Source of the DNA: Phycisphaerales bacterium
Lineage (GTDB): Bacteria; Planctomycetota; Phycisphaerae; SM23-33
Length of the DNA stretch: 16,575 nt
Direction of reading: 5' to 3'
Assembly (NCBI GenBank): GCA_003171235.1
Contig: PMYM01000176.1
Coordinates: 22,298-38,872, forward strand
Both the position numbers and the translations under genes were made by a program. Position 1 is the first letter of the stretch. Every line of letters begins with the position of its first letter. Positions 1-6,830 of the stretch are shown piece by piece. Below the pieces are notes generated by a model, which did not search any database, was not told the DNA's origin, and worked only from the letters and a program-made list of their open reading frames with translations.

Positions 1-172
1 TGGAATTTCCTGTTACAGACTACTAGCGCAGACCGACCGGGCGAAGCGCCGGCCGCGAACCCCACGGTAAGAGGCTGTCCGGAATCCCAGGGGCAGTGCC
101 ATGATCGGCAAGGGCGTTTGGTCTTCCCTGCCGATGGCGTGATCCTCTGGAGGGGTTGCTCGCGCAATCCGG

Positions 173-200
173 TTGCCTTGGCGGAATCGCGGGTTAGAAT
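173..200 (+). promoter_or_regulatory. candidate sigma70-like promoter upstream of the barstar-like gene
   Basis: TTGCCT at 173-178 and TAGAAT at 195-200 are separated by 16 bases, close to a housekeeping -35/-10 arrangement. Transcription would begin near 207 and leave a leader of about 200 nt before the start at 409, containing the repeats at 253-326. The match is by eye only, with no evidence of use. Confidence 0.3.
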
Positions 201-252
201 CCTTTCATGCCGGGGTACGGTCGACGGCAAGGTAATTCTCCTGACCCTGGGT

Positions 253-326
253 AAATAGGGACGGCAAATAGGGTAAGTAGGGACAGTCACCAACGTATCC
301 TGGCCGAAATAGGGTAGCGTCCCCTA
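253..326. repeat. AGGGAC-type short repeats with imperfect inverted arms
   Basis: Four spaced copies of a short AT/G motif occur: AATAGGGAC near 255, AATAGGGTA near 268, AGTAGGGAC near 276 and AATAGGGTA near 309. The segment 278-291 (TAGGGACAGTCACC) is an imperfect inverted match to 312-326 (GGGTAGCGTCCCCTA), so the transcript could fold into a hairpin. Elements of the form GGGACAGTCACC are, from general knowledge, often linked to REP-associated (IS200-like, Y1) transposases in environmental genomes. No transposase is present here, so mobility is inference. Confidence 0.45.
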
Positions 327-408
327 TATCCTGAAAACGCATCGTAACTGGCAGCGATGGCAGCGTGTGGTATACGGACGACCACTTTACAACATGGACA
401 AAGGTCAA

Positions 409-933
409 ATGAACACAACCCTTGACTACATTGTTGGCATCGAGGCTCCCTGGATGTATGTTGGGTTTGGGGAGCCTGAGCGGAAGAAATGGATTCCGTC
501 GCACTATTATTCTCGTGCTGACGTCAACGTCTGCGTCCGCCGTCTGCGCGGGAAGAAGATGCGGACCAAGGCTGCTTTAATGAACGAATTTGCGGCTTCA
601 CTTCAGTTTCTCGACGGATTTGGCGAGAACTGGGATGCGCTCGGCGAATGCTTGGAGTATCTCGACGAGTGGCTGCCTGCTGATGCTTACGTCTTGGTGG
701 TTGAAGGTGCAGAAGAATTACTGCGGGATGAGCAGCCGGACCAGATGGTTGCGTTGCTCAAGACATTGCACGATGCTGGCGAATGGTGGTCGAAGCCGAT
801 CACTGATAACGACCGTTTTAACAGGAGCGGGATTCCTTTCCACGTGCTCCTGAACGTGGGAGAGAATGAGCCTTCGGCGATTGACAGGATTGCCCGTATC
901 GCTGGAGAGGCTAACGTGCCGGTCCGCAGATAA
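409..933 (+). CDS. barstar-like (barnase inhibitor) family protein, orphan
   Basis: The 174-residue product looks like a member of the barstar family, small cytoplasmic inhibitors that bind and block barnase-type ribonucleases. The family signature is the stretch around residues 70-90, with GENWDALGECLEYL followed by a tryptophan-leucine pair. After it come a hydrophobic strand (AYVLVVEGAEELL) and a late strand (IPFHVLLN) that match the barstar fold. The domain covers about residues 44-155; about 40 residues precede it, so the protein is longer than classical barstar (about 90). I start at ATG 409 because AAGG lies four bases upstream. An in-frame GTG at 367 and ATG at 394 lack such a site. 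No barnase-like toxin is next to it, so it is an orphan immunity gene or a barstar-fold protein with another role. Its codons are more AT-rich than those of the genes to the right, which hints at separate acquisition. Family call fairly sure, role uncertain. Confidence 0.75.
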   Translation: MNTTLDYIVGIEAPWMYVGFGEPERKKWIPSHYYSRADVNVCVRRLRGKKMRTKAALMNEFAASLQFLDGFGENWDALGECLEYLDEWLPADAYVLVVEGAEELLRDEQPDQMVALLKTLHDAGEWWSKPITDNDRFNRSGIPFHVLLNVGENEPSAIDRIARIAGEANVPVRR

Positions 934-941
934 GAGGCAAT

Positions 942-1102
942 TATGCCCGGTCGGGGAACGGGTAAGCCGGGTAGGTCGGGCATACTTGCCCGACATCTAA
1001 TCCGCGTGCTCGGGAACGCCAATCTCCCGATTGGCGTCTTCAAACCTGCCGCTCAGGAGAGCGGCGTTCCCGGAAAAGGCGTCGCTCAGGTATGCCCGAC
1101 CT
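942..1102. repeat. nested palindromic (REP-like) element
   Basis: An outer perfect 13-bp inverted repeat (973-985 with 1090-1102, arm AGGTCGGGCATAC) encloses several smaller perfect ones. GTCGGGCA/TGCCCGAC at 975-982 and 987-994 form a hairpin with a 4-nt loop. CGGGAACGCC at 1011-1020 pairs with 1063-1072. Inside that pair lie ACGCCAAT/ATTGGCGT (1016-1023, 1030-1037) and GCCGCTC/GAGCGGC (1048-1054, 1059-1065). Some of these pairings compete for the same bases, so two alternative branched folds are possible. A further partial copy, TATGCCCGG, starts at 942. The element follows the barstar-like gene and may also act as its 3' end. Repeats of this kind are non-coding and explain the spurious short frame across them. 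Confidence 0.8.
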
Positions 1103-1395
1103 GCCGCCCAAGCTCTTTTTGGATCTGCCCCAGCCTACGAACTCACGCCTTTCTTCCCGGCAATAGATCAAACGCCCTACGGCCGTTACGGCCTGTGAAG
1201 AAGTGTTGACAAGCGGGGTTGGGGGAGGTTCTTATAAGCAGCTTGGCGGCGGCGGAACCCTCGCGAATCCGGCAGCCGGGTGGCATACCGGCTGGCAGAT
1301 TCGCTCTAACCCTGCCGGCGGCAAGACATTGGAGATACTTGCTCCTGGATACCCGCGGCACATCCTGGCCGGAGGCAAATGGCGACGGGGCGCCT
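1103..1395. other. gene-free stretch before the lipoprotein gene
   Basis: The stretch is open in the lipoprotein frame from a TTG at 1219, but the implied 59 extra residues would sit in front of a complete lipoprotein signal peptide, so I treat it as untranslated. TTGACA at 1206-1211 is followed by TATAAG at 1233-1238, but the 21-base spacing is too long for a standard sigma70 promoter. A strong GGAGG lies at 1371-1375, three bases before an ATG at 1379 that opens a six-codon frame (MATGRL) ending in TGA at 1397-1399, overlapping the TTG chosen as the lipoprotein start. Confidence 0.45.
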
Positions 1396-3078
1396 TTGAC
1401 CTTGGCGGTCGCCAAGAAACCGGGCCGGGGGACGCCGACCCCGGCGGCGCCGACCCTGGCGGCGCTGGCACTGGCAACGTTGGCAGTGTGCCTGGCCGGT
1501 TGCCAGGGGCCAAAGCCGCCGCCCAAGGACGAATTCTTCCTCCAGCCTCTGCCGGTGCAGCAATTGCAGGCATATCCCGAGACCGTCACCGGGCGATTCG
1601 TCTCCCTGGCCGATTTCGAGGACTCACCGCTCCTGGGCCAGCTCGCCCAGCAGCAGGTGGAGGCATTCTCCATTGAATCGGCCGGGCTTGGTAGCACAGG
1701 CGTCCCGCCTGTGCCATCCGACCCCACAGGCGGGACGCCTGTGCTACCAACTCAATCCGGCGGGCAGGTCGCCTACACGCTTAAGACCTCGCGCACCGGA
1801 GTGGGGGCGATGACGGTGGTGCTGCCGCCGGGAGCGAGCCTGGTCTACAAGCCGGGGGCGCTGCACAACTTCTCAGACTATCGGCTGCTGCAGGTGGCCC
1901 TGCGTAGCGAGGATATCCGCGACGACCTGACGGTGGAGCTGGTCAGCGAAAAGGGCCGGTGGCGAAGCGGCCCGGTATTGCTGCGGCCGGGGTGGAACAA
2001 CGTGCAGATCGACCTGCAGCGGCTTGGGGAGCGGGATTTTGACCCCAAGGCGGTGGGGCAGGTCCGCCTCAGCTTTGCCTCAGCCGACAAGCCGGTTTCG
2101 CTGGTGCTGGACGACCTGATGCTCATCGACAACCAGCGGAAGATCACGCCCACTCCGCCGGGGATGGAGATTATCAAGAGCGGGTTGGACTACGAGATCC
2201 GCTACGCCGGCACCAACCAGGGCCCGCAGGCCCCGCCCATTCGCCTGGCGCAGGGCGGCGACGGGCTCTGGCGGCTGGGGGACCAGCAGCCTCTGCTGGC
2301 CTTGTCGGCCACGCAAGCGGCGGGGGGGCTGGTGACGGAGTCTCCCGCCAGCGTTCCGGCGGCCTCGGCCGAGGACATCTCCCTGATGGGTTCGCGCCGG
2401 CTTGGCGAAGTAACGGTGCTGGAGGCCAATGCCCTGCGCGTGCGCCTGGCCAACTGTTGGTACTTCCCCGACGCCTCCGGCGCCTGGGCCTCTCTGGCCG
2501 TTCGCCAGGTTCGCTGGGAGTACACCTTCTACGGCGATGGGCGTTGGGTGACCGACCTGGTGCTCAACAACGCCGGCGGCAAGAGCATTTCGACGGTGCT
2601 GCTGGCCCCGCCGGGGGCGGCGGCGTGGTCCGACGGCCGGAGCGGCCCCGCGGCGGCCGAGGAATTCCGGGGTTCGGTGGGCCATTGGAGTTTCAGTAGA
2701 ACCGTCAACGACAAGTTGCGTACGATAGTTGAAGCCAATTACGCCAAACCGCCGCCCCTGACGTTGAAAATGGGCCGGAGCGATCCGGCCGGCGGCGACA
2801 GCGACGGCGACGGGTTTGACGAATCACAAGGCTGTTACTGCGTCAGAGCCATGGCCGGCCACTGTCGATTCACGCTGGCTTGTCCCGTCGGCCCCATCGA
2901 CGTTTACGTGCGTATCCGAGGACAATGGACCGGCCCGGCCAGCGCCAGTTGCCAGGGCCTGGCCCTGCGAGACTCGGTTGGGCTGGACGACAAATGCCTG
3001 TTGGTGCGTGTGCCGGCGGTGGATTCCCGGCCGGTGACGGTGGAAGTGACCGGGCCCGTAAGCCCGCTGGATCGCTAG
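1396..3078 (+). CDS. secreted lipoprotein of unknown function, carbohydrate-binding-like middle domain
   Basis: The product is about 560 residues and has no function I can name. Residues 1-36 form a lipoprotein signal: basic residues (KK..R), a hydrophobic run and a lipobox LAGC with C36 as the lipidated cysteine, so it should be anchored in the envelope. Residues about 145-235 (LLQVALRSED... to LVLDDLMLID) resemble a beta-sandwich galactose-binding-like fold. A later stretch, D468-S-D-G-D-G-F-D-E, looks like a calcium-binding loop of EF-hand or dockerin type. Several cysteines lie near the C-terminus. The start is uncertain: TTG 1396 fits the signal peptide but lacks a well-spaced ribosome site, while the maximal frame opens at TTG 1219. 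Residues about 98-119 are encoded by a palindromic repeat inserted in frame. It precedes the export cluster in the same direction but is separated by 230 bases. Secretion is confident, function unknown. Confidence 0.65.
   Translation: MTLAVAKKPGRGTPTPAAPTLAALALATLAVCLAGCQGPKPPPKDEFFLQPLPVQQLQAYPETVTGRFVSLADFEDSPLLGQLAQQQVEAFSIESAGLGSTGVPPVPSDPTGGTPVLPTQSGGQVAYTLKTSRTGVGAMTVVLPPGASLVYKPGALHNFSDYRLLQVALRSEDIRDDLTVELVSEKGRWRSGPVLLRPGWNNVQIDLQRLGERDFDPKAVGQVRLSFASADKPVSLVLDDLMLIDNQRKITPTPPGMEIIKSGLDYEIRYAGTNQGPQAPPIRLAQGGDGLWRLGDQQPLLALSATQAAGGLVTESPASVPAASAEDISLMGSRRLGEVTVLEANALRVRLANCWYFPDASGAWASLAVRQVRWEYTFYGDGRWVTDLVLNNAGGKSISTVLLAPPGAAAWSDGRSGPAAAEEFRGSVGHWSFSRTVNDKLRTIVEANYAKPPPLTLKMGRSDPAGGDSDGDGFDESQGCYCVRAMAGHCRFTLACPVGPIDVYVRIRGQWTGPASASCQGLALRDSVGLDDKCLLVRVPAVDSRPVTVEVTGPVSPLDR
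1688..1750. repeat. 26-bp perfect inverted repeat inside a coding sequence
   Basis: The arms 1688-1713 and 1725-1750 are perfect reverse complements over 26 bases, separated by 11 bases. Each arm is itself a palindrome: CACAGGCG (1695-1702), TCC, CGCCTGTG (1706-1713). The element keeps the lipoprotein frame open and encodes the low-complexity stretch STGVPPVPSDPTGGTPVLP. From memory, near-identical palindromes (ACAGGCGTCCCGCCTGT) are scattered through planctomycete and verrucomicrobial genomes, but I cannot search here. A related palindrome lies at 13559-13577. Confidence 0.9.
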
Positions 3079-3308
3079 TCGGAGCACCCAGCGGCGGCTT
3101 TATGATGCATTTGCCGGATCGGTTTTGGCAGATTCCGGCGGCCGCAAAACGGCTGGAGATGGGCTGCGTTAGGGAATCGTAAGTCTTTTGCTTAAAAGAA
3201 CAGAGCGAAACTGGCCGATAAATTCAACGACTTGCGCCCCGTGGGCGTCGTCGCCCCGGGATGGTTTATGGACCTATATGCCCCAAGGCGCGTAGAAGGA
3301 TGGAAACC
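3079..3308. other. intergenic region ahead of the export/sorting cluster
   Basis: This 230-base gap should hold the promoter of the five-gene block. It has a locally AT-richer patch (about 3181-3230) with a weak CTTTT/AAAAG hairpin at 3185-3198, but I find no well-spaced -35/-10 pair and no sigma54 GG-GC pair at the right distance. No terminator is clear for the upstream lipoprotein gene. Confidence 0.35.
3296..3300 (+). promoter_or_regulatory. ribosome-binding site deciding the OPX gene start
   Basis: AAGGA ends eight bases before GTG 3309, a standard spacing. It favours GTG 3309 over ATG 3300, which overlaps the site, and over ATG 3261, which has no site and would add 16 residues to the signal peptide. 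Confidence 0.5.
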
Positions 3309-4889
3309 GTGAAAGTCACGAAACTTCTGGGCTTGGCTATTCTGACGGTGGGCGGCCTGCTGCTGGCCGGCTGCAATCAGAGCGACACCTTCAGGCCCAC
3401 TCGCTGGAACTGGTTTGACCCCACTCAGGTGACCGAACGCAGCGAGGCCATTAATCCTATCTATGAGGGCATCGGCGTCACCGACAGAAGCCAGGAAATA
3501 TACCCCAACGCCGGCGAGCCAACCTACGACGACCTGGTCCCCAGCACCAAGGACTACATCGTCGGCCCCAACGACGTGCTGAGGATCTCCATCCTCGACC
3601 TCTTCCAGGAAGGGTACGAAACGGCCCTGGAGCGGCAGGTCAGCAACACCGGCTATATCGACCTGCCCCAGGTCGCCAACGTCAAGGCTTCGGGGCTGAC
3701 CCAGCAGCAGGTGATAGACGCCATCAAGGCGGCGTATCAGCGGGCCAGCATTTTGCGCGAGCCGGTGGTGTCGGTGCTGGTGACGGTGCCGCGGCAGAAC
3801 ATCGTCAGCGTGCTGGGGGCGGTGCAGCGGCCGGGCACCTATCCCATCCCCAAGAGCGATTTCACCTTACTGGAAGCCCTGGCCATGGTCTCGGATATCA
3901 GCCAGCCGGGCATCGAATGGATATACGTCATTCGCCCGCGCGGCGCGGGCGCGGCGACGACAGGCCAGGCCGCCACTGCCGAAGGCGGCCTGACGCCCGA
4001 GCAGCAACTGCGCGAACTGGAGCCATTCATTCCCGGCGGCAGCGCTCCGGCCCAGCCTGGCGCTCCCGCCACGGGCAAGAGCATTCAGGAGCAGATGCAG
4101 GATCTGGAGAAATTCATTCCCGGGGGCACCCGGCGTCCGGGCCCCTCTGACCTCTCAGGCGAGCGGGTGCTGCTGGGCGAGATGCGGACCTCGCCGCTGG
4201 CCGATGCCGGCGGTTCGATTGTTCCGGCCGGTTCCATCGCCCCCGGCAGCGCGGAGGCCGGCGAAGTGACCGGGGCCGGGCGGACCGACAAGTGGGTGTA
4301 CACCGACGGGCAGTGGATTCGCGTCTCCCAGTCGGCCACCAGCCAGCCGACGCCCTCGCCGGCCGACATCGCCCGCCAGCGCGCCGCCGACCCCTTCGGC
4401 TGGCAGAAATATGACATGAGCCACATGACCCGGGTGATCGCCATCAACCTGGCCCAACTGCGGTACAACCCGCGCATGAACATCATCGTCCGGGACGGCG
4501 ACATCGTCGAAGTGCCCTTCCTGGACCAGGGCGAGTTCTACGTCATGGGACAGGTGATTCGCCCCGGCGTGTACAGCCTGACGGGGCGGCGGATCACGGT
4601 TAAGATGGCCCTGGCGGCGGCCGGCAACCTCGACCCCTTGGCCTGGCCAAACAACTCCGTGCTCGTCCGGCGCATCGACCGCAGCCAGGAACAGTACATC
4701 CCGCTGCCGCTGCAGGAAATCGTCGCCGGCAATCATCCCGACTATATTCTCAAACCCAACGACGTTATCGCCGTAGGTAGTTATTGGGCGACGCCCTTGC
4801 TTGCCGTCTGGAGGAATGCCTTCCGGATGACCTATGGCTTCGGGTTCATCTATGACCGCAACTTCATAGCCAGGGATATGGTCCGCTAA
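3309..4889 (+). CDS. polysaccharide export outer-membrane lipoprotein (OPX/Wza-like)
   Basis: The 526-residue product should form the outer-membrane channel through which capsule or exopolysaccharide leaves the cell. A short signal peptide ends in the lipobox LLAGC with C22 lipidated. The polysaccharide-export domain starts near residue 81 (KDYIVGPNDVLRISI) and runs to about 165. A first SLBB domain follows (about 160-220, with VLGAVQRPGTYPI) and a second at about 408-470 (GEFYVMGQVIRPGVYSL). The C-terminal segment (TPLLAVWRNAFRMTYGF) could be the amphipathic helix that crosses the outer membrane in Wza. Between the SLBB domains lies a Pro/Gly/Ala-rich linker of well over 100 residues with a repeated unit (LRELEPFIPGG and MQDLEKFIPGG), unusual for the family. 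It is the first gene of the block; the next gene starts 72 bases later. The Wzc-like protein at 11325-13523 is the natural inner-membrane partner. Family sure, exact cargo unknown. Confidence 0.93.
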   Translation: MKVTKLLGLAILTVGGLLLAGCNQSDTFRPTRWNWFDPTQVTERSEAINPIYEGIGVTDRSQEIYPNAGEPTYDDLVPSTKDYIVGPNDVLRISILDLFQEGYETALERQVSNTGYIDLPQVANVKASGLTQQQVIDAIKAAYQRASILREPVVSVLVTVPRQNIVSVLGAVQRPGTYPIPKSDFTLLEALAMVSDISQPGIEWIYVIRPRGAGAATTGQAATAEGGLTPEQQLRELEPFIPGGSAPAQPGAPATGKSIQEQMQDLEKFIPGGTRRPGPSDLSGERVLLGEMRTSPLADAGGSIVPAGSIAPGSAEAGEVTGAGRTDKWVYTDGQWIRVSQSATSQPTPSPADIARQRAADPFGWQKYDMSHMTRVIAINLAQLRYNPRMNIIVRDGDIVEVPFLDQGEFYVMGQVIRPGVYSLTGRRITVKMALAAAGNLDPLAWPNNSVLVRRIDRSQEQYIPLPLQEIVAGNHPDYILKPNDVIAVGSYWATPLLAVWRNAFRMTYGFGFIYDRNFIARDMVR

Positions 4890-4961
4890 CGCCGGTGCAA
4901 TACAGGCTTGCTGACCGGCCGCCAGCGACATGGCTGCCGGCGGAGTGATGGCCAGGAGCGA

Positions 4962-5957
4962 ATGAGCCAGACAGCCCCACAACCAGACGCCGGCCGGCCG
5001 TCGCCTTCATCGCTGGTCTCCAGCCTGCCCGAGGAGAAGAGCTTTTCCCAGCTCTTGCCGCCGGCGACGCTGGTCAAGATCGGCCTGCTGGCGGCCTTGC
5101 TGGTGGCCATGCACCTGACGCTGGGCAAGTCCATCGTTATGCGCTGGTATGGCGACCCCACCAAGTGGGGGCACGGTTTCGTCATTCCGCTGTTCAGCCT
5201 GTACCTGATCTACAGCCGGCGGGATGACATCCTGCGGGCCCCGCGCCGCCGCGCCTACCTGGGCCTGTTGATCATGCTGGCGGGCATCGCCGGGGAAATC
5301 GCCGGCATATTTCCCATCAATAACCATTACATCAGCTACCTGTCGATAATCCTGGTGCTGCTGGGGCTGGTGCTGTACCTGGGCGGCTACAAGCTGATGC
5401 GGATAGTCTGGCTGCCGATTCTCTTTCTCTTCTTCGCCATGCCCTTGCCCGACGGGTGGTACACCCAACTGTCCGTGCCCTTGCAGAACCTGGCGGCCCG
5501 GGGGGCGGTGGCCATGCTGCGGGTGTACGTCACCGACATCGCCAACGATGCCAGCCGGATAACGCTGATCAGCCAGAGCGGGGTCTCCCGCCAGCTGACC
5601 GTGGCCGAGGCCTGCAGCGGCATGCACCTGCTGATGGCCTTCATGGCCCTGGGCGTGGCCATGGCCTACCTGGACTACAAGCCCATCTGGCAGCGGGTGG
5701 TGCTGGTGTTGGCCGCCGTGCCCATCGCCGTCTTCTGCAACGTCGTCCGCGTGGCCATCACCGCCCACATGTTCTACATCGACCGCGAGGAGTTGGGCCA
5801 GGACTTCATGCACGCCTTCACCGGGATTCTCATGCTGATTCCCGCCTTCGGGCTGCTGTGGGTGCTGGGCTGGATCATGCGGCTGATCTTCGTGGAAGTG
5901 GATGAAGAGCCCACCGTCCCGGCGGTGCCCGCCCCGGCCAAGGAGGCAAAGCCATGA
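4962..5957 (+). CDS. exosortase (exosortase/archaeosortase family transpeptidase)
   Basis: The 331-residue product is a multi-pass inner-membrane protein of the exosortase family. These enzymes are proposed to cleave C-terminal sorting tags (PEP-CTERM type) from exported proteins and hand them to a surface glycan or anchor. The three proposed catalytic residues are visible: C218 in AEACSGMHLL, R263 in NVVRVAITAHMF and H284 in DFMHAFTGILML, each on or next to a membrane segment. About eight hydrophobic segments follow a Pro/Ser-rich N-terminal tail of about 30 residues. I start at ATG 4962, with AGGAG at 4954-4958. An upstream in-frame start at 4908 would add 18 polar residues with no support. 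The end overlaps the next gene by four bases (ATGA), so the two are translationally coupled. It is not fused to an EpsI domain. The subfamily is not assigned. No PEP-CTERM-like substrate is found in the window. Confidence 0.93.
   Translation: MSQTAPQPDAGRPSPSSLVSSLPEEKSFSQLLPPATLVKIGLLAALLVAMHLTLGKSIVMRWYGDPTKWGHGFVIPLFSLYLIYSRRDDILRAPRRRAYLGLLIMLAGIAGEIAGIFPINNHYISYLSIILVLLGLVLYLGGYKLMRIVWLPILFLFFAMPLPDGWYTQLSVPLQNLAARGAVAMLRVYVTDIANDASRITLISQSGVSRQLTVAEACSGMHLLMAFMALGVAMAYLDYKPIWQRVVLVLAAVPIAVFCNVVRVAITAHMFYIDREELGQDFMHAFTGILMLIPAFGLLWVLGWIMRLIFVEVDEEPTVPAVPAPAKEAKP
5940..5946 (+). promoter_or_regulatory. strong Shine-Dalgarno of the EpsI-like gene
   Basis: AAGGAGG lies seven bases before ATG 5954, inside the end of the exosortase gene. 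It fixes the start of the overlapping downstream gene and suggests high, coupled expression. Confidence 0.75.
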
Positions 5958-6826
5958 GCCCTCAGAGCTCCGACAAGACAGCGGTCCGGCCGGGCCGCTG
6001 GAGCGACCTGTTCAAGGACCGCCATTTCCTGGTGGCGGCGGGAATCCTGCTGGTCGCGGCCGTGGGCTTCAATTACGCCGTCAATGGCCTGCACATTTGG
6101 CTGACCAAGCAACCGGTGCCGCCGCCGGCCATTGCCAAATTCGAGGACCAGCGGCTGGTGAGTTTCCCCGAGCACCTGGGCGGCCTGTACATGCTCAGCA
6201 AAGGCATAAAGGGGATACCTGATGGCGTCATAAAAGAAAAGAAAGCGAACCTGGAGGAATTGGGCACACTTCTGCACCCCATGAACTGGTACTACAGCGG
6301 CTTTTTCCAGGACGACCCAAAGGCCAAGATGGCGATGCGACTGGACCTGACCTATTACACCGGTTTGCTGGATGCCGTTGCCCACGTGCCGACCAATTGC
6401 ATCGTGGCCGGCGGCGGGACGATCATCGACGACCAGAGCGGTTCAGTGGAGATGCAGGTGCCGTCGGTGCCGGCGCCCTGGAGCAAGATCAACGTGCAGC
6501 GGACGGCCTGGGCGACCCGGGACGAGCACGGGGTGGAGCACCGGTATTTCCAGTATTACCTGTTCAGCCTCAACGGCCGGCCCAGCGACAGCCGCTACCA
6601 GGTGCGGGAAGTTCTCATGCACCCGCTAAAGAAGTACTGCTATTTTGCTAAGATACAGGTCGCGCCGACACCGCTCGCGCCGGGTGTGCCCGACCTGGAC
6701 CCAAAGACGAGCGACGAGCTTTGCCGGGATTTCTTGATGTACGCCCTGCCTGACATCCTGAAGTACCTGCCCAGCGAACAAGACATCCGGCAACTGGAGT
6801 CTGGCGTCAAGGCCGGAGCGGAATAA
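5954..6826 (+). CDS. EpsI-like exosortase-associated protein
   Basis: The 290-residue product has one N-terminal membrane anchor (about residues 25-44) followed by a domain expected outside the inner membrane. Its core resembles EpsI (DUF3485), the usual companion of exosortases, either as a separate gene or fused to the exosortase C-terminus. The supporting signature is a beta strand (RLDLTYYTGLLD) followed by H144-V-P-T-N-C149-I-V-A-G-G-G, matching the family pattern of His, Pro and Cys before a Gly-rich turn. The family function is not established; a role in substrate handling or in exopolysaccharide assembly has been proposed. It overlaps the exosortase stop by four bases and ends four bases before the TPR gene, so it sits inside one transcription unit. 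The C-terminal third is divergent and I recognise nothing further in it. Confidence 0.8.
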   Translation: MSPQSSDKTAVRPGRWSDLFKDRHFLVAAGILLVAAVGFNYAVNGLHIWLTKQPVPPPAIAKFEDQRLVSFPEHLGGLYMLSKGIKGIPDGVIKEKKANLEELGTLLHPMNWYYSGFFQDDPKAKMAMRLDLTYYTGLLDAVAHVPTNCIVAGGGTIIDDQSGSVEMQVPSVPAPWSKINVQRTAWATRDEHGVEHRYFQYYLFSLNGRPSDSRYQVREVLMHPLKKYCYFAKIQVAPTPLAPGVPDLDPKTSDELCRDFLMYALPDILKYLPSEQDIRQLESGVKAGAE

Positions 6827-6830
6827 AACT

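Larger units (their letters stand above)
1..366. other. gene-free left edge
   Basis: No convincing gene lies here. One plus-strand frame is open from the window edge to a TAG at 256-258, but its translation has no recognisable domain, so I treat it as chance openness in GC-rich DNA. The stretch contains an imperfect hairpin (104-114 with 126-135, arms ATCGGCAAGGG and CCCTGCCGAT), a sigma70-like promoter candidate at 173-200, and a cluster of AGGGAC-type repeats at 253-326. A gene ending just left of the window cannot be excluded. Confidence 0.5.

Noticed and set aside
1..258. Plus-strand frame open from the window edge to a TAG at 256-258
   Set aside because: Its translation has no recognisable domain or hydrophobic pattern, and it runs into the repeat cluster. 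It could only be the tail of a gene left of the window, with no positive evidence.
942..1102. CRISPR array
   Set aside because: The repeats are inverted and of unequal length, with no regular direct repeat-spacer periodicity and no cas genes.
943..1209. 88-codon plus-strand frame
   Set aside because: It lies wholly on the nested palindromes, has no ribosome site, and its peptide simply reflects repeat sequence.
1206..1238. TTGACA ... TATAAG as a promoter of the lipoprotein gene
   Set aside because: The 21-base spacing is too long for a housekeeping promoter; kept only as a remark.
3155..3170. TGGAGATGGGCTGC as a sigma54 promoter of the export cluster
   Set aside because: The GG-to-GC distance is one base short and the conserved CA and TT positions are missing.
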